Of a stretch of DNA of 64,000 nucleotides, positions 55,101 through 64,000 are shown piece after piece (position 1 is the stretch's first letter; each line of letters starts with the position of its first letter). The stretch comes from Onthophagus taurus (lineage: Eukaryota > Arthropoda > Insecta > Coleoptera > Scarabaeidae). The translations under genes were made by a program, and so were the position numbers. Location: the NCBI RefSeq assembly GCF_036711975.1, contig NC_091966.1, positions 12,407,501 to 12,471,500 on the forward strand, given 5' to 3'. The notes under the pieces were generated by a model. It saw only the letters and a program-made list of their open reading frames with translations, was not told the DNA's origin and ran no database searches.

Positions 55101-56601
55101 ACATAAATACACACACAGGTATTCGACCTTATATTTGTCAACTTTGTGGTAAAGATTTCGCATCGAAATATACATTTAAAGCTCACGTAAAAACACACGA
55201 GGTTCGTCCGAGACCATTTCAATGTTTACAATGTAATAAATCGTTTTTAAGCCAACAAAATTTAACGCAGCACGAACGGACGCATTCGGGCGTTAAAGAA
55301 TATTCCTGTCACCTTTGCGATAAACTGTTTGGTTCCGTGCATAATTTAGAAGTCCATTCGATCGTTCACACCAATCACAAACCGTTTATTTGCGGTCAAT
55401 GCGGAAAAGCGTTCGCTCGAAAAGCGGAAATTAAAGATCACGAAAGAACGCATACCGGCGAACGGCCATATCAGTGCGAAATGTGCGGCGCCACTTTCAG
55501 CCAAAGATCAAATTTACAATCACACAAAAGAGCTACTCATTATGACGATAAAAGATATAAATGTGAGGATTGCGGAAAAGGATTTAAAAGACGACGATTA
55601 TTGGATTATCACGTAAAGGCGGTTCATACAGGGGAAAGACCGTTTAAGTGTGATGTTTGCGACGCAACTTTTGTTTATCCTGAACATTTTAAGAAACACA
55701 GAAGGATTCATACAGGTGAAAAACCGTATTTGTGTGAAGTGTGCGGAAAAGCGTTCAATAGTCGTGATAATCGCAACGCGCATAGATTTGTTCATTCGGA
55801 TAAGAAACCATATGAGTGTTTAGTATGCGGAGCTGGATTTATGAGAAAACCTTTATTGTATCAACACATGCACACTCAAGGACATTTAAATGATACCATT
55901 GTGGTTAATCAACCCAGGTTAACAACTGATGATGATCAAATTATTACCGTAAGTATCAAAAATCTAATTTTCAAACAGTAGATACTTAGAGTCACTAAGA
56001 ATGCGCCACGCAAATTAAAAATAATAAAATTAAAACCTTTATTTGAAGGTAATATATTCTATTTTAACAGGTTAACGCAGATGGTGAAATGGAAATTGTT
56101 GAAGGTGATGTAAGTAGATTTGAAAATGTTCACGAAGCTGATGAAGATTCAAAACTTTACATAGCCGACTTAAAATCGCATATGTTAGTTGATGGAAAAG
56201 TGTTTGAACATGCAGATGGTTCCTTAATTGTTGGTGAACATTTAGAAGAAGATCAACTTGAAGAATCGGAAGCTGTTGAACATATTATTATAGATGGACA
56301 AGTATAAGAAATCAAATTAAATAATTTAAAAATTTTAATCATATCACTTTTGTAGCAAATACAATTTGCTGATGAAGATGGTGAACCTGAAGAAGATATG
56401 GAAGAAATGGACGAAAGTGAAGGTGATCACGTTTTGTCCTCGTCAAATGATTATGAAAGAATTATAACCAGCGCGACTTTGGCAAATGGAGAAACACAAA
56501 TTATTCAAACTAAGGAAGGTCCGGTTCAATTTGTGCAAGTACGTATACCTAATGATAATGGAGAAGAGGAAGATGCTTGGTTAAAAATCGTTACTAATTA
56601 A
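46165..56601 (+). CDS. ZAD domain plus 13 C2H2 zinc fingers, transcription factor
   Basis: Seven coding exons (46165-46263, 46385-46970, 50731-50861, 54542-54867, 55078-55948, 56071-56301, 56356-56601) join in phase to give 829 aa. The start is the ATG just after an acceptor. Residues about 12-75 form a ZAD (FCLVC ... IICKKC), an arthropod domain that dimerises and marks a very large insect family. An acidic region follows (IPSSDDEDGDEK), then a short basic stretch with a Lys-rich, NLS-like patch (exon 3). Thirteen C2H2 fingers (about 275-565) sit in exons 4-5, many joined by TGERP/TGEKP linkers, so sequence-specific DNA binding is expected. The acidic C-terminal tail (exons 6-7) could be an activation domain. 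Introns 2 and 3 (3.8 and 3.7 kb) are packed with transposons. No one-to-one fly orthologue is claimed. Confidence 0.88.
47056..47634. mobile_element. Palindromic element, CAGGATGTATC ends, copy 4
   Basis: The left end CAGGATGTATCTAAATTAAG is mirrored by the right end, closing CACCCTG at 47634, with TA outside. The arms are more diverged than in copies 1 and 3, but inner blocks still pair (TTTGATCACAAAAAAT near 47371 and its inverse near 47476). It lies in intron 2 of the ZAD gene. Confidence 0.7.
47741..48018. mobile_element. Palindromic element, CAGGGTAATTC ends, copy 5
   Basis: A 278-bp unit. The left end reads CAGGGTAATTCAAATTCGAC and CCCCCACCATTGGG; the right end gives the inverse and closes CCTG at 48018. 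It abuts copy 6 with only TATA between the two. Confidence 0.8.
48023..49799. mobile_element. Palindromic element, CAGGATGTCTC ends, copy 6
   Basis: The left arm starts CAGGATGTCTCAGACCAGTC. The inverse-like right arm ends GAGACAGCCTG at 49799. The pairing extends at least 100 bp inward (TTCTGGGGTTCTGGCC and TTAGTCGAAGAGAACG have mirrors near 49750 and 49695). The interior holds a lone CAGGGTGTTTC end (48317) and the CTAGAAC repeat patch, so it has taken in other elements. The plus-strand frame at 48164-48607 lies inside and is not called a gene. Confidence 0.65.
49050..49250. repeat. Short repeat patch, (A)CTAGAACTAACACTAG type
   Basis: At least five copies of ACTAGAACTAACACTA-like words, in both orientations, are grouped here, with an inverted ATTCGGATTTAGYCG pair in the centre. 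The same word occurs at 25890-25920 beside a pogo-type fragment. Confidence 0.6.
49800..50329. other. Intron 2 remainder of the ZAD gene, nothing recognised
   Basis: AT-rich, without an ORF or clear repeat. Confidence 0.4.
50330..50570 (-). mobile_element. hAT transposase C-terminal fragment
   Basis: The minus strand gives LLNRNFRSRLGDKTIDKLLV, then LRHFFKNSSMDG. This is the pattern of the hAT dimerisation region near the C-terminus (N.LR.RLSD..+D.L..LR...K). The upstream parts are in other frames. It is a short dead fragment in intron 2 of the ZAD gene. Confidence 0.55.
51690..51890 (+). mobile_element. Mutator-like transposase fragment
   Basis: The plus strand gives IGDGNSKTYRALVDLNPYGS, then DYPLQKVS and, after a frameshift, ECVGHVEKRMGTRQRNVKK and KLGGRGKL. 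I recognise this as the conserved block of a transposase family common in invertebrates (GDGDSKTY...PYG...K.ECVGHVQKRMGTRLR). The placement in the Mutator superfamily is from memory and tentative. Confidence 0.45.
51900..52424 (-). mobile_element. Jockey-like LINE 3' end (left part of a split copy)
   Basis: The minus strand reads LLWTSSPGMRHAKFFI, then IKVLMGVFTGHCRLKTHFNL and, after a frameshift, LDDIECRICAEDEETIEHVL followed by CHCP. This is the region after RNase H, with its CxxC...H...C knuckle, at the 3' end of insect Jockey/R1-like LINEs. Its upstream RNase H lies on the other side of the insertion, at 53420-53800. Confidence 0.7.
52425..53419 (+). mobile_element. 5'-truncated LINE RT inserted into an antisense LINE
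   Basis: The open stretch at 52428-52844 holds RT blocks VINGVPQGSLLGPLLFCLYI, NDLP, then SEAILYADDTTLIESG with an intact YADD, and LLGINLDSRLTWKDH. Later frames carry the C-terminal part (SYRLHLWGAS; NALPKQWLQKPTTIFK). The 3' end has a run of ATT repeats at about 53402-53418. RT blocks before GVPQGS are absent, so it is truncated, and it splits the minus-strand LINE around it. Confidence 0.75.
53420..53800 (-). mobile_element. Jockey-like LINE RNase H (right part of the split copy)
   Basis: The minus-strand frame includes VSLIWVPGHFGVAGNEAADE and LAREGS, the typical RNase H end of Jockey/R1-like LINEs. It is preceded by a decayed TVFQEVFAIG block. Its 3' continuation is at 51900-52424. Confidence 0.7.
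53950..54115. mobile_element. Diverged copy of the pogo-like MITE
   Basis: About 85 bp at the right end match the MITE at 15687-15855 (TTCGTTCTTTGAAATTTGTC, then AATTAAGC and TCGACTCTAT). The left end is decayed (CGCTTATAAGCGG is still visible). It lies in intron 3 of the ZAD gene. Confidence 0.55.
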
Positions 56602-58289
56602 TTATAAGGATAGGTATTAGTTACAAATGAACCTAGTTGTATTATTTAGAAAAAAAATTGATTTTATTATGATGATAACTTGTAGATAAGTAACTACTCT
56701 TTATATGTTTGAGTTCTGATAATCGTTTAATTTTCAAATGTAGAGTGGATATGTTAAAAATAATAAAATGATATGATTCCCAATCCATTACGTTTTATTG
56801 GCTAACTAAGTAACGTTTGTTGTTCTGTAAATACTTAATTATAACTTGTATATAAATTACTGTAGGTAGTATTAATTTTACGGGAAATGTTTTTCCGTAT
56901 TTTTACTTTTTGTAATTTTTAAGGATTTGGTGTTGATAGAATAAAATCAAGACATAATTGCAACATTATTATATTTTGTTTCCCCTTTTTGTGGAGTTCA
57001 CTACTTCCGTTTTGTATCTATTTGTATATGAAAAATAAAAGATACATTTTTATTCATTCTTTTCCTTAGAAGATTTATTTTTACCTTAAATCTCAATCAA
57101 ATTTCAAACCTTTACTAGTTCTCCATACTTAAGAATATGTTTTATAATTATTTATTGTCAATTAGATATTTGACTACTGTACCACAAAATTACAGCTGCT
57201 GTAAGGTTATTACAATCATATAATACAACCTATGTTGTTTATATTTCTATTCTTAGTTATTCGTTGTCCGCAATCTTATTAATATTTTTTCCATGTCTAA
57301 ATAGTAAAAATAAATTACTTCAATAATAAAAAAATAAAGCAAAAGTTAAATTAATTAACAAAATTATCTTCCAAGAAAAGAGCTTCTATTTTTTAATTGA
57401 TCTGAATGATTACCCACTTTATAGTGGTTTTTATGATAAGTTCAATTCTTAAGAGATTAATAACAATTCTGCTGAGTAATCCAAAATGATTGTGGAACTC
57501 CAAGATCTTATCTTATTCCAAAACTTAAGAGTATGCACATGTAAGACTCACGCTAAAGATGGAAAACTGGAAAACAGAGCCAGATTGAAAACTGAAGGAT
57601 GTATTATTTGAGTGTTAGCGAACCATTTTTGCTGGATAATATGCCATGGTGAGTACATTGTTTATTATTAATCTTAATGAATATAAGTTGATGAAAATGA
57701 TAGTTTCATTGTTCTTTCATTCATCGTTCTCTGAATCGTCTATATTCAGCCATTTGATTTGACATCCGCTTTATTTTTTACTTTTGATCTTTACTTCTCT
57801 TGGATGTCGAGATATAACTTTAAACCGAAGCATTTTGGAACACTCTGAGGTAAATCCGCATTCTTACTTTTGCTGTAATCATTGGTCGCTTTCACATCCT
57901 TATCGCTGCTTATTTTAACAATCTGCGCTCTCGATCTAAGTATCTGCATGCCTCTTACTTGTACTGCTTCAGGGGCCTTAATCACCTCTTTTTGAATTTT
58001 TTGTTGCAACATTTACCTCACTGGTGCCATAACCTACCTTTATGATTAATATGTTTTTTCTCAGGTTTTCTAGCTACCATTGCCCCGTAGGACGTAGTGA
58101 CCTCTTAGAACTGGAACTACAACACCAATATATGTCTTTGAACCCCACAGAAGCAGCTGTTCCAACACCATCTTCTACAACATAACATGGTAAGTCACTT
58201 AACATATTTTTATACTTATCGGCATCCCACAGCCCGGTAACGCTAGGAGGTAAAATGGTCGAAACGGATTCTAATATGGGTGACAAGGG
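56602..58289. other. 3' flank of the ZAD gene, no gene recognised
   Basis: AT-rich. Several AATAAA-like sites at about 56758 and 57045 could serve as polyadenylation signals. A 73-codon minus-strand frame at 57791-58012 has no known domain and lies next to LINE debris. Confidence 0.4.
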
Positions 58290-59810
58290 AAGTGTAGAGA
58301 GGCTTTCGGAGGGGAAGGGGAGCAATCGACAATGTGTACGTGTTGAAGCATCTGGCAGATAGAGAGCTGGATAAGAAGGGAGGAAAATTGTACGTCCTGT
58401 TTATAGATTTGAAGGCGGCTTTTGATAAGGTGGATAGGGGGAAGTTGTGGGAGGAAATGGGGAGGAGGGGGATCACGGAACACCTAATTGCGATAGTGAA
58501 GGAAATATACATGGAGACTATGGCTAGGATAAAAGTGGGAGATAAGCTGAGCGACGTGTTCTGGACGACGAAGGGACTGAGGCAGGGATGTCCGCTGAGT
58601 CCAAGTCTGTTTGCACTGTATACGACGGACCTGGAGGATAGACTGGGGAAGGAGCAGATGGGAGGGTTGGTGGTGGGAGGTAGAAAGGTGCAGATGTTAG
58701 CATACGCGGATGACATCGTGGTCATGGCGAGAGAAGCGGTGGAGATGAAGGATATGATAAAGACATTGGAAAGATATTTTAGGGGGAAGGGGCTGGAAGT
58801 GAATGTGGGGAAGACAAGGATGATGAAGTTTTATAAGGGTGGCAGAAAAAGAACAGAACTGGAGATGGGAGGGAAAGGAGATCGAGGAGGTTAGGGAGTA
58901 TAGTTACTTGGGGTATGTGTTTAGGGAGGATAAGAGGGAGGGGTCGCATGTGATAGCTATGACAAAAAAGGCGAATAAGGTGATGGGACAAGTATGGGGT
59001 TGGGGGAAGAGAGTCTTTGGAAGGAATGTGGCAGCGAGGAAGATTATGTTTGAAGGTCTGGTTAGCAATGTGATGATCTATGGGGCAGAGGTATGGGGAT
59101 GGAGGGAGCAGGGAATGCTGGAGGACGTGCAAGCTAAAGGTGAATAAGGTCAGAGTGGAGGCGGGCAAGAGGGCAGTGAAATATGAAGAAAGAATAGAAG
59201 GGAGGCCAAACTGCGGGATCTTGGGGGAGTGTTGGAGGGAAATTAGAGAGGGAAAGGTCAGATATGGGAAAGGAGACGGAGACAACTATTATAGACGAGC
59301 GGGCTACTCGGTAACTGAGATAAATAGTAGACGAAGGGTGGGTAGGAAGATGTGGAGGGAGTTGAGAAATAGGGACCGAGATGTGCAGAGACAGGAAAGA
59401 AGGACACAAATAAAAGAGGGAAGGTATAACGAAAGGTACAGGGACTTAATTACGGAGCGGCTGCCTAGATACTTGTTATTGGAAGGAGATGAGGAAGGGA
59501 AGAAGTTGGTGGCTAGGTTCCGTTGTGGAAACGAGGAGAGAGCTAACAGATACTGGATGGCCGATGAGGAGAGGTGGTGTAGGCTGTGCAGGGAGGAATG
59601 GGAAACGTTGGAATATATGTTGAATGGGTGCAGTGAGTTGAGGGAGGAGGAGATGGACCGAGGGCAGATCTTAGGAGAGGGGGAAAAGGGAAACGATGGA
59701 TGAGAATGGTTGTGGGGGTGAGGAGACAAAGGGATGGATGAGGGGATGATTGGGCCGAGGAGCCGAGGGTGTGGAAATGGAGGAAGAGGTTAGAGGGTGA
59801 AAATATTATT
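58290..59810 (+). mobile_element. LINE with largely readable RT, GC-richer than surroundings
   Basis: The frame 58334-58894 contains YVLFIDLKAAFDKVDRGKLW (block A), KGLRQGCPLSPSLFALYTTD (block B), VQMLAYADDIVVMAREAVEM (YADD intact) and LERYFRGKGLEVNVGKTR. After one frameshift it continues (SYLGYVFREDKREGSH), then shifts again into a C-terminal part ending with a CRLCREEWETLEYML knuckle. With only a few breaks and sharp purine-rich composition, this is among the youngest autonomous remnants here. It is 5'-truncated. A decayed relative lies at 27290-28110. Confidence 0.8.
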
Positions 59811-59879
59811 TTAATAATGTAAAGAATTGTAGACAGATTGTTGTATACAATAAACTCTTAATTAATATGGTGAATGTAC

Positions 59880-60035
59880 AAGCGCAGCTTGGGAAGATCA
59901 CCAACAGGAGATGGGTTGATGACATTGAGGAAAAACCTGGGAAGAATTGGCTACAACCAGCACAAGAATAAAACGAGTGGAAGATAAAAGAGGAGGCTTA
60001 TATCCAGGAGTGGATGACTAAATGCTGAGAAAGAA
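59880..60035 (+). mobile_element. RTE-like LINE 3' tail fragment
   Basis: The plus strand gives TRWVDDIEEKPGKNW, then WKIKEEAYIQEWM, the usual last residues of RTE/BovB-like ORFs (RP.TRW.DD+...G..W...A..R..W+..EAY.Q.W). The frame is short and has stops. Confidence 0.5.
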
Positions 60036-60216
60036 GAAGGAGAAGAAGTTTCAACAAAATAATGCCAACAAATTCAGCTGGTCAAACAAGTGATGTATTG
60101 AAGAGGAAATTTGGTAACCCCAAATGTAATCTCGAGGAATCCGGTAAGTATAACAAAAACATACATTTTGCTGGGAGATCTAAATGGTCGCTAAACATGG
60201 GGTTACACATAGAGAC

Positions 60217-61201
60217 CAGTGATGTAAAATTACGGTAATTTATAGTTTGTGTAAATTACTGTGGTAAATTACGGTTTTTTTTTCTCAAAATTTATTCTCG
60301 CGTAATTTAAGAATTTTTTTGATAAATTATTGCGGTAACATTTTTATTATTTTGATTCAATGACAGTAGAATCTAACTTGATTTTGATGAAATAAAACCT
60401 TTATACAAACTGCAAGGGAACATTTAAAATAAACTGTGTAACAAAATCTCTAAATATGAAACAAAATATTAATTCTATGTAATTCAAACAAATAATTCAG
60501 AAAAGCTTCTTTCTGTTGTGCGCGTTGTTGGTGAGCAATTTAAGATTTTCGTTTGCTACTTTGCTTGAAGATGTAGTGCAACAAAGAGACTTTCACCATA
60601 TAACAGAATGCAGCTCACCCGTATCCAAAGCTTTCCATATGAAACCGTTAGAAAATAATTGTTCTTTTGATTTATAATAGGCAATTTCAGTCATAACTTT
60701 TGCTACATTAGATCCATTAACCAGAAGCGGCGATAATTTATTGATATATGTCAATGCTGCAATGTATACGTCGTTACTGAGATGTTTTCCCATAATTTTT
60801 GGATCTAGTAAATTTGCTGCTAAGTGTAAAGGTATTACAGCCCTATCTCTTCGTGCTTTTAAAAGTGATAGAATTGTTTTTACTTCTAAAACTGGGCATT
60901 TACTTTGTAGTTGATCATTAAAATTTTGCAAATAGTCAACAACATGAGAAATGCAAAGTTGGAAAGTTTGTACATTTTTTAAAATTACTGAAGTGGTATT
61001 TAAAATCGCGTTTAATATTTTCGTCTAGAATACTTGTTACAGTTTCTTCAGTTCACTTTATCGCATTATCAAAACACCGAAAGCGCATGCGCAGATACAT
61101 TCTAATAATTTATGTAATATAGGTAATTTATGAAAAATTTGTTTGGTAATTTGCAGTAAATTACGGTAAATATTTTGGTAATTTACAAATTCACATCACT
61201 G
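60217..61201 (-). mobile_element. Internally deleted hAT element with intact ends and 8-bp target duplication
   Basis: The left end CAGTGATGTAAAATTAC and the right end inverse CATCACTG are flanked by the same 8-mer ATAGAGAC (60209-60216 and 61202-61209), the hAT hallmark. Inside, minus strand 60593-60931 is part of a hAT transposase (IPLHLAANLLDPKIMGKHLS; MTEIAYYKSKEQLFSNGFIW). The N-terminal catalytic part and the last third are missing, so it could only move with help from a full copy. GGTAAATTACGGTAA-type repeats line both ends. Confidence 0.9.
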
Positions 61202-61209
61202 ATAGAGAC

Positions 61210-61777
61210 ACATCGCAGTCCGGACAATGGTAGGCATTTCCCGTCTAATATTCTTGCCAGGACTATCGCGCATCCTACTGCAGACGATACAGTGTCTAGT
61301 GGGATTTTCTTTCTTTTTAGTTATTGAAAAACATTTAAGGAAATGACGTCCGGGAAGAAAAACATTGGAAGGTTGCTAATATTTTTCCACAGTTTCCCAA
61401 ATTACATCCATCCTATATTTCAGTGGCGTTTTCTTCCCCCCTCCTTTTGGGTAAATTACAAATAAGTTTCATAACGCTAAATCTAAAAGATGGAAGAAAG
61501 TCTTCCTGTTGTACTTCCCGTTTTATTTATTACTAGTTTTTACTAATCTAATCTATTACTAGGTACGAGTTATTTCGGAAAAAGACAAATTATCATGAGT
61601 TTACTTGAATACCCTAATATACAATTTATTCACGTTACATTAAAACTGTTTACTTCGTTTGGTTAAAATGAACTCGTTATCAGATTGATAACGGAAGTTA
61701 TTCTTGGAAATTGATAAAAATGTTACAGAATTCCTTGCAAATTTCATTAGTTCAAAAACCACAGACCAAAAGGAAGA
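61210..61777. other. 5' flank of the Methyltransf_FA gene
   Basis: No gene recognised. It holds the presumed promoter of the next gene, without a clear core motif. Confidence 0.35.
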
Positions 61778-64000
61778 ATGTTTAACAAAATTGTAATTAT
61801 ATTTTGGATACAACTGATTAAAAGTTTATTATGTAATGATGATATCGGTGAAATTACAATTTTTAATAGTGGTTCGTATCCAAATTTAACTATGCATTGT
61901 ATCAATAAAAATCCAGAAAGTGAATCAGCGTTGATATGGATCAATGATCAATTGGGGGAAGAAATATTAAGTGATGGGATATTACCTAAAAAATACATTT
62001 GGAAAATGGATGAATTTAAGGGGACATTTTTCCAAGATGTTAAATTGCGAAGTTCTTTGGACTTCGCCTTTAACTATACTGGATTTGTACTTGATAAACG
62101 TTGGAACGGTAAGAATTAAGAATAAATTATACTTGATTTTTCATTGAGAATACATAAAATTAACAATATATAAATTATTGAAATAGATTTTAAAGAAATT
62201 CAAACGGAGGGACATGAATTTCAAGAATTAACTTCAATTTCTCCTTATAGTCATGTATTCACAATAGACTTCTCACTCCGCATTAAAGAAGATGGTTATG
62301 TGTATATCTCTGACCATATTGATCCATTAAAAGCTAGAAATACCTACTTCATTATATTTGGTGGATGGTGGAACAATAGTGTTGGTCTTCGAAGATGTGG
62401 TCCAAAAGAAATAAGTGAAAGTGTTTATTATTATCCAAAAGGCGATTGTTTCAATGTTAAAGTTTTCGTAAGTTTTAACCATTCTTTTATATTCAGATCT
62501 AAAATTCTCAGTTTTGAGATGTTGCTCAGTAAGCGAATGATGGCGGAACTGTGTATTCCGTTATTTACCAAGATGATTTTCAGGAAATCTAATACTCAGG
62601 TAGCTAATAAAACTTTTTCAGGGTAAAGCAGGGAAGTCTCCAACAGTATCAATAAAATACTGGAACCATTTTAGAATCGAAAAACAGCTTGATACCATAA
62701 ACGTATATCAATATGTAGATCATACCTTAAAACTGCTACTTACTTTTGAAGACAAAAACAGATTTGTTCCAGTAAAAGCTGTGATCAGAACTAAAACTTT
62801 AGGATATTGGAAACCTCACGATTGTATGGAAAAACATATAACCCAAATTTAAATTAATTTGCATTGTTTTAGATAAATTTTATGCAGTAACGAAGAGTCG
62901 TATTAAATCTAAAGCATTTTTTGTTTCATCAGAACGTTTATGCGTAAAAGTATATTTTAAAGCATGCCCCAAATGTAAAATAAATTTAGAAATATGGAAT
63001 GATACTCATAAAATAGTGTCCAAAGAAGCAGCACAGGAGGGAATAAACTGGGAAACTATAATTTTAAAATCCGAACAAAACGTTAAAAATGTTTCGTTGA
63101 AATTGGTAATCATGGCGGATATAAAAAATGGATTAAAGCCTTATTTGATAGGCGATATTGTTGACTGCAGTCAAGATAGTAAGATTTATCATTATCAAAT
63201 AATTAAAACAATAAAACTTACGTTGATTTCAGAAACCGATCAAATTCAAACCAATCAAATCGATAAAATGCTTCACACTTGTTGCCATTCAATCAAGCAC
63301 GCAATAAAAATGTGTCCACGATATTCACTTTGGTGCGAAGCTAAAGATATTACATCAATTGATGCTTGTAATTGTTTTATGAATAATAACAAAAAACATG
63401 GTGTTTCACTATAGTGTGCCAAAAAATAATTTCTTTATGTTCAGCAATCTTTGACTTGTCGTTGCAAAGTCGACAACTTTGATTCTCAGCTTTGTGCAAG
63501 GTTGAAGAGATGGCAATTTAAAGACGTATGACCGTCAGAAAACCTGAGAGCAATCTTAGGTCCCCTTGCTGAGGCAAAAAAACTCTTTGGTTTTCTTTTG
63601 CGACGGAGTTATCATACTTTTCGCCTATCTGTGTCCTAGAAGTTGTTTCCTGAGTCCTCCCATGTGCTAATATATATTCATAAAAAGTTAAAGAGTTTGA
63701 AAGTTAACAAATCGAAAGCTGACCAAGACTACTCCAAAAAAATATTTCATATCGCTTTAAAATCAGATTTTTTGTATGAAATTTTCGTTTGGTCTACTAC
63801 TTTTGAAACACCTACAATTTGTTATAAACATTTTGTTGCTACATTGTCCTATTTTTCTTAGACAAAAGTTGTCCAGAAAAATCATTTCAAAACAACTGCT
63901 TCTCTTGCGACGCTTTCAACAATTGCAAATTTTGCGATATGTGTTGCGAAAAATCAATTTTAGGCGATCTAGAATGTAAATGTCATAATGAAGATTATAG
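61778..64000 (+). CDS. Secreted or receptor-type protein with Methyltransf_FA-like domain (partial, 3' end off window)
   Basis: Exons 61778-62108, 62187-62467, 62622-62823, 62873-63400 and 63862 to the edge join in phase and give about 493 aa before the window ends. The donor at 63401 (GTGTTT) is weak; without that splice the frame would end at 63414. Residues 1-20 are a signal peptide (MFNKIVIIFWIQLIKSLLCN). Residues about 115-270 resemble the 'farnesoic acid O-methyltransferase' domain (VFTIDFSLRIKEDGYVYISD; FIIFGGWWNNSVGLRRC). Despite its name this domain is a lectin-like module in many insect extracellular proteins. A Cys-poor stretch follows, then a Cys-rich one (CCHS, CPRYSLWCEAK, DACNC). 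The last exon is very Cys-rich (NNCFSCDAFNNCKFCDMCC). A cell-surface receptor is possible, but no transmembrane segment or kinase is visible here. Confidence 0.65.

Noticed and set aside
57791-58012. 73-codon minus-strand ORF
   Set aside because: No known domain and no splice partner; next to LINE sequence.
58243-59729. Long minus-strand ORFs rich in Ser, Pro and Leu
   Set aside because: They are shadows of the purine-rich LINE on the plus strand, which carries the RT motifs.

Overview
This window looks like a stretch of insect nuclear genome, probably from a beetle. The case rests on AT-rich DNA, many introns of only 45-80 bp beside a few of several kilobases, typical insect families (DM9, ZAD zinc fingers, a BED-BESS protein, a Methyltransf_FA protein) and a heavy load of transposon debris. 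Nothing points to bacteria: no operons and no CRISPR. The beetle call is inference; arthropod is close to certain.

Seven host genes can be built exon by exon with consistent splice phase. (1) and (2) are two DM9 genes facing each other (3027-4038 plus, 8249-9284 minus). Each joins a signal-like leader, two DM9 repeats and a last exon coding a BESS-like motif. (3) A BED-finger gene at 12747-13515 ends in the same BESS-like module. (4) Enhancer of zeste, the PRC2 H3K27 methyltransferase, lies at 17093-24803 minus in 8 coding exons (714 aa). (5) A SPEF2/CPC1-type axoneme protein lies at 26020-40603 minus in 4 coding exons (1866 aa). (6) A ZAD plus 13-finger C2H2 factor lies at 46165-56601 plus in 7 coding exons (829 aa). 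(7) A secreted or receptor-type Methyltransf_FA gene starts at 61778 and runs off the right edge. A tRNA-Gly(TCC) sits at 16222-16293.

Almost everything else is transposon material. There are fragments of Jockey-like, RTE-like and other LINEs, a Penelope-like element, a gypsy pol remnant, Harbinger, piggyBac (several, some nested), pogo/Tigger, hAT and Mutator-like transposases. Many non-autonomous elements are also present. The most striking are six palindromic elements (0.3-1.8 kb) that share TA-flanked CAGGGTG-like ends but have different interiors. Transposons fill the long introns of E(z), SPEF2 and the ZAD gene.

The best candidate for something undescribed is the local sharing of one C-terminal BESS-like module between two predicted secreted DM9 proteins and a predicted nuclear BED-finger protein about 3.5 kb away. 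In both DM9 genes the codon spanning the last donor would complete a stop if the intron were retained, so the same genes could also make DM9-only proteins.
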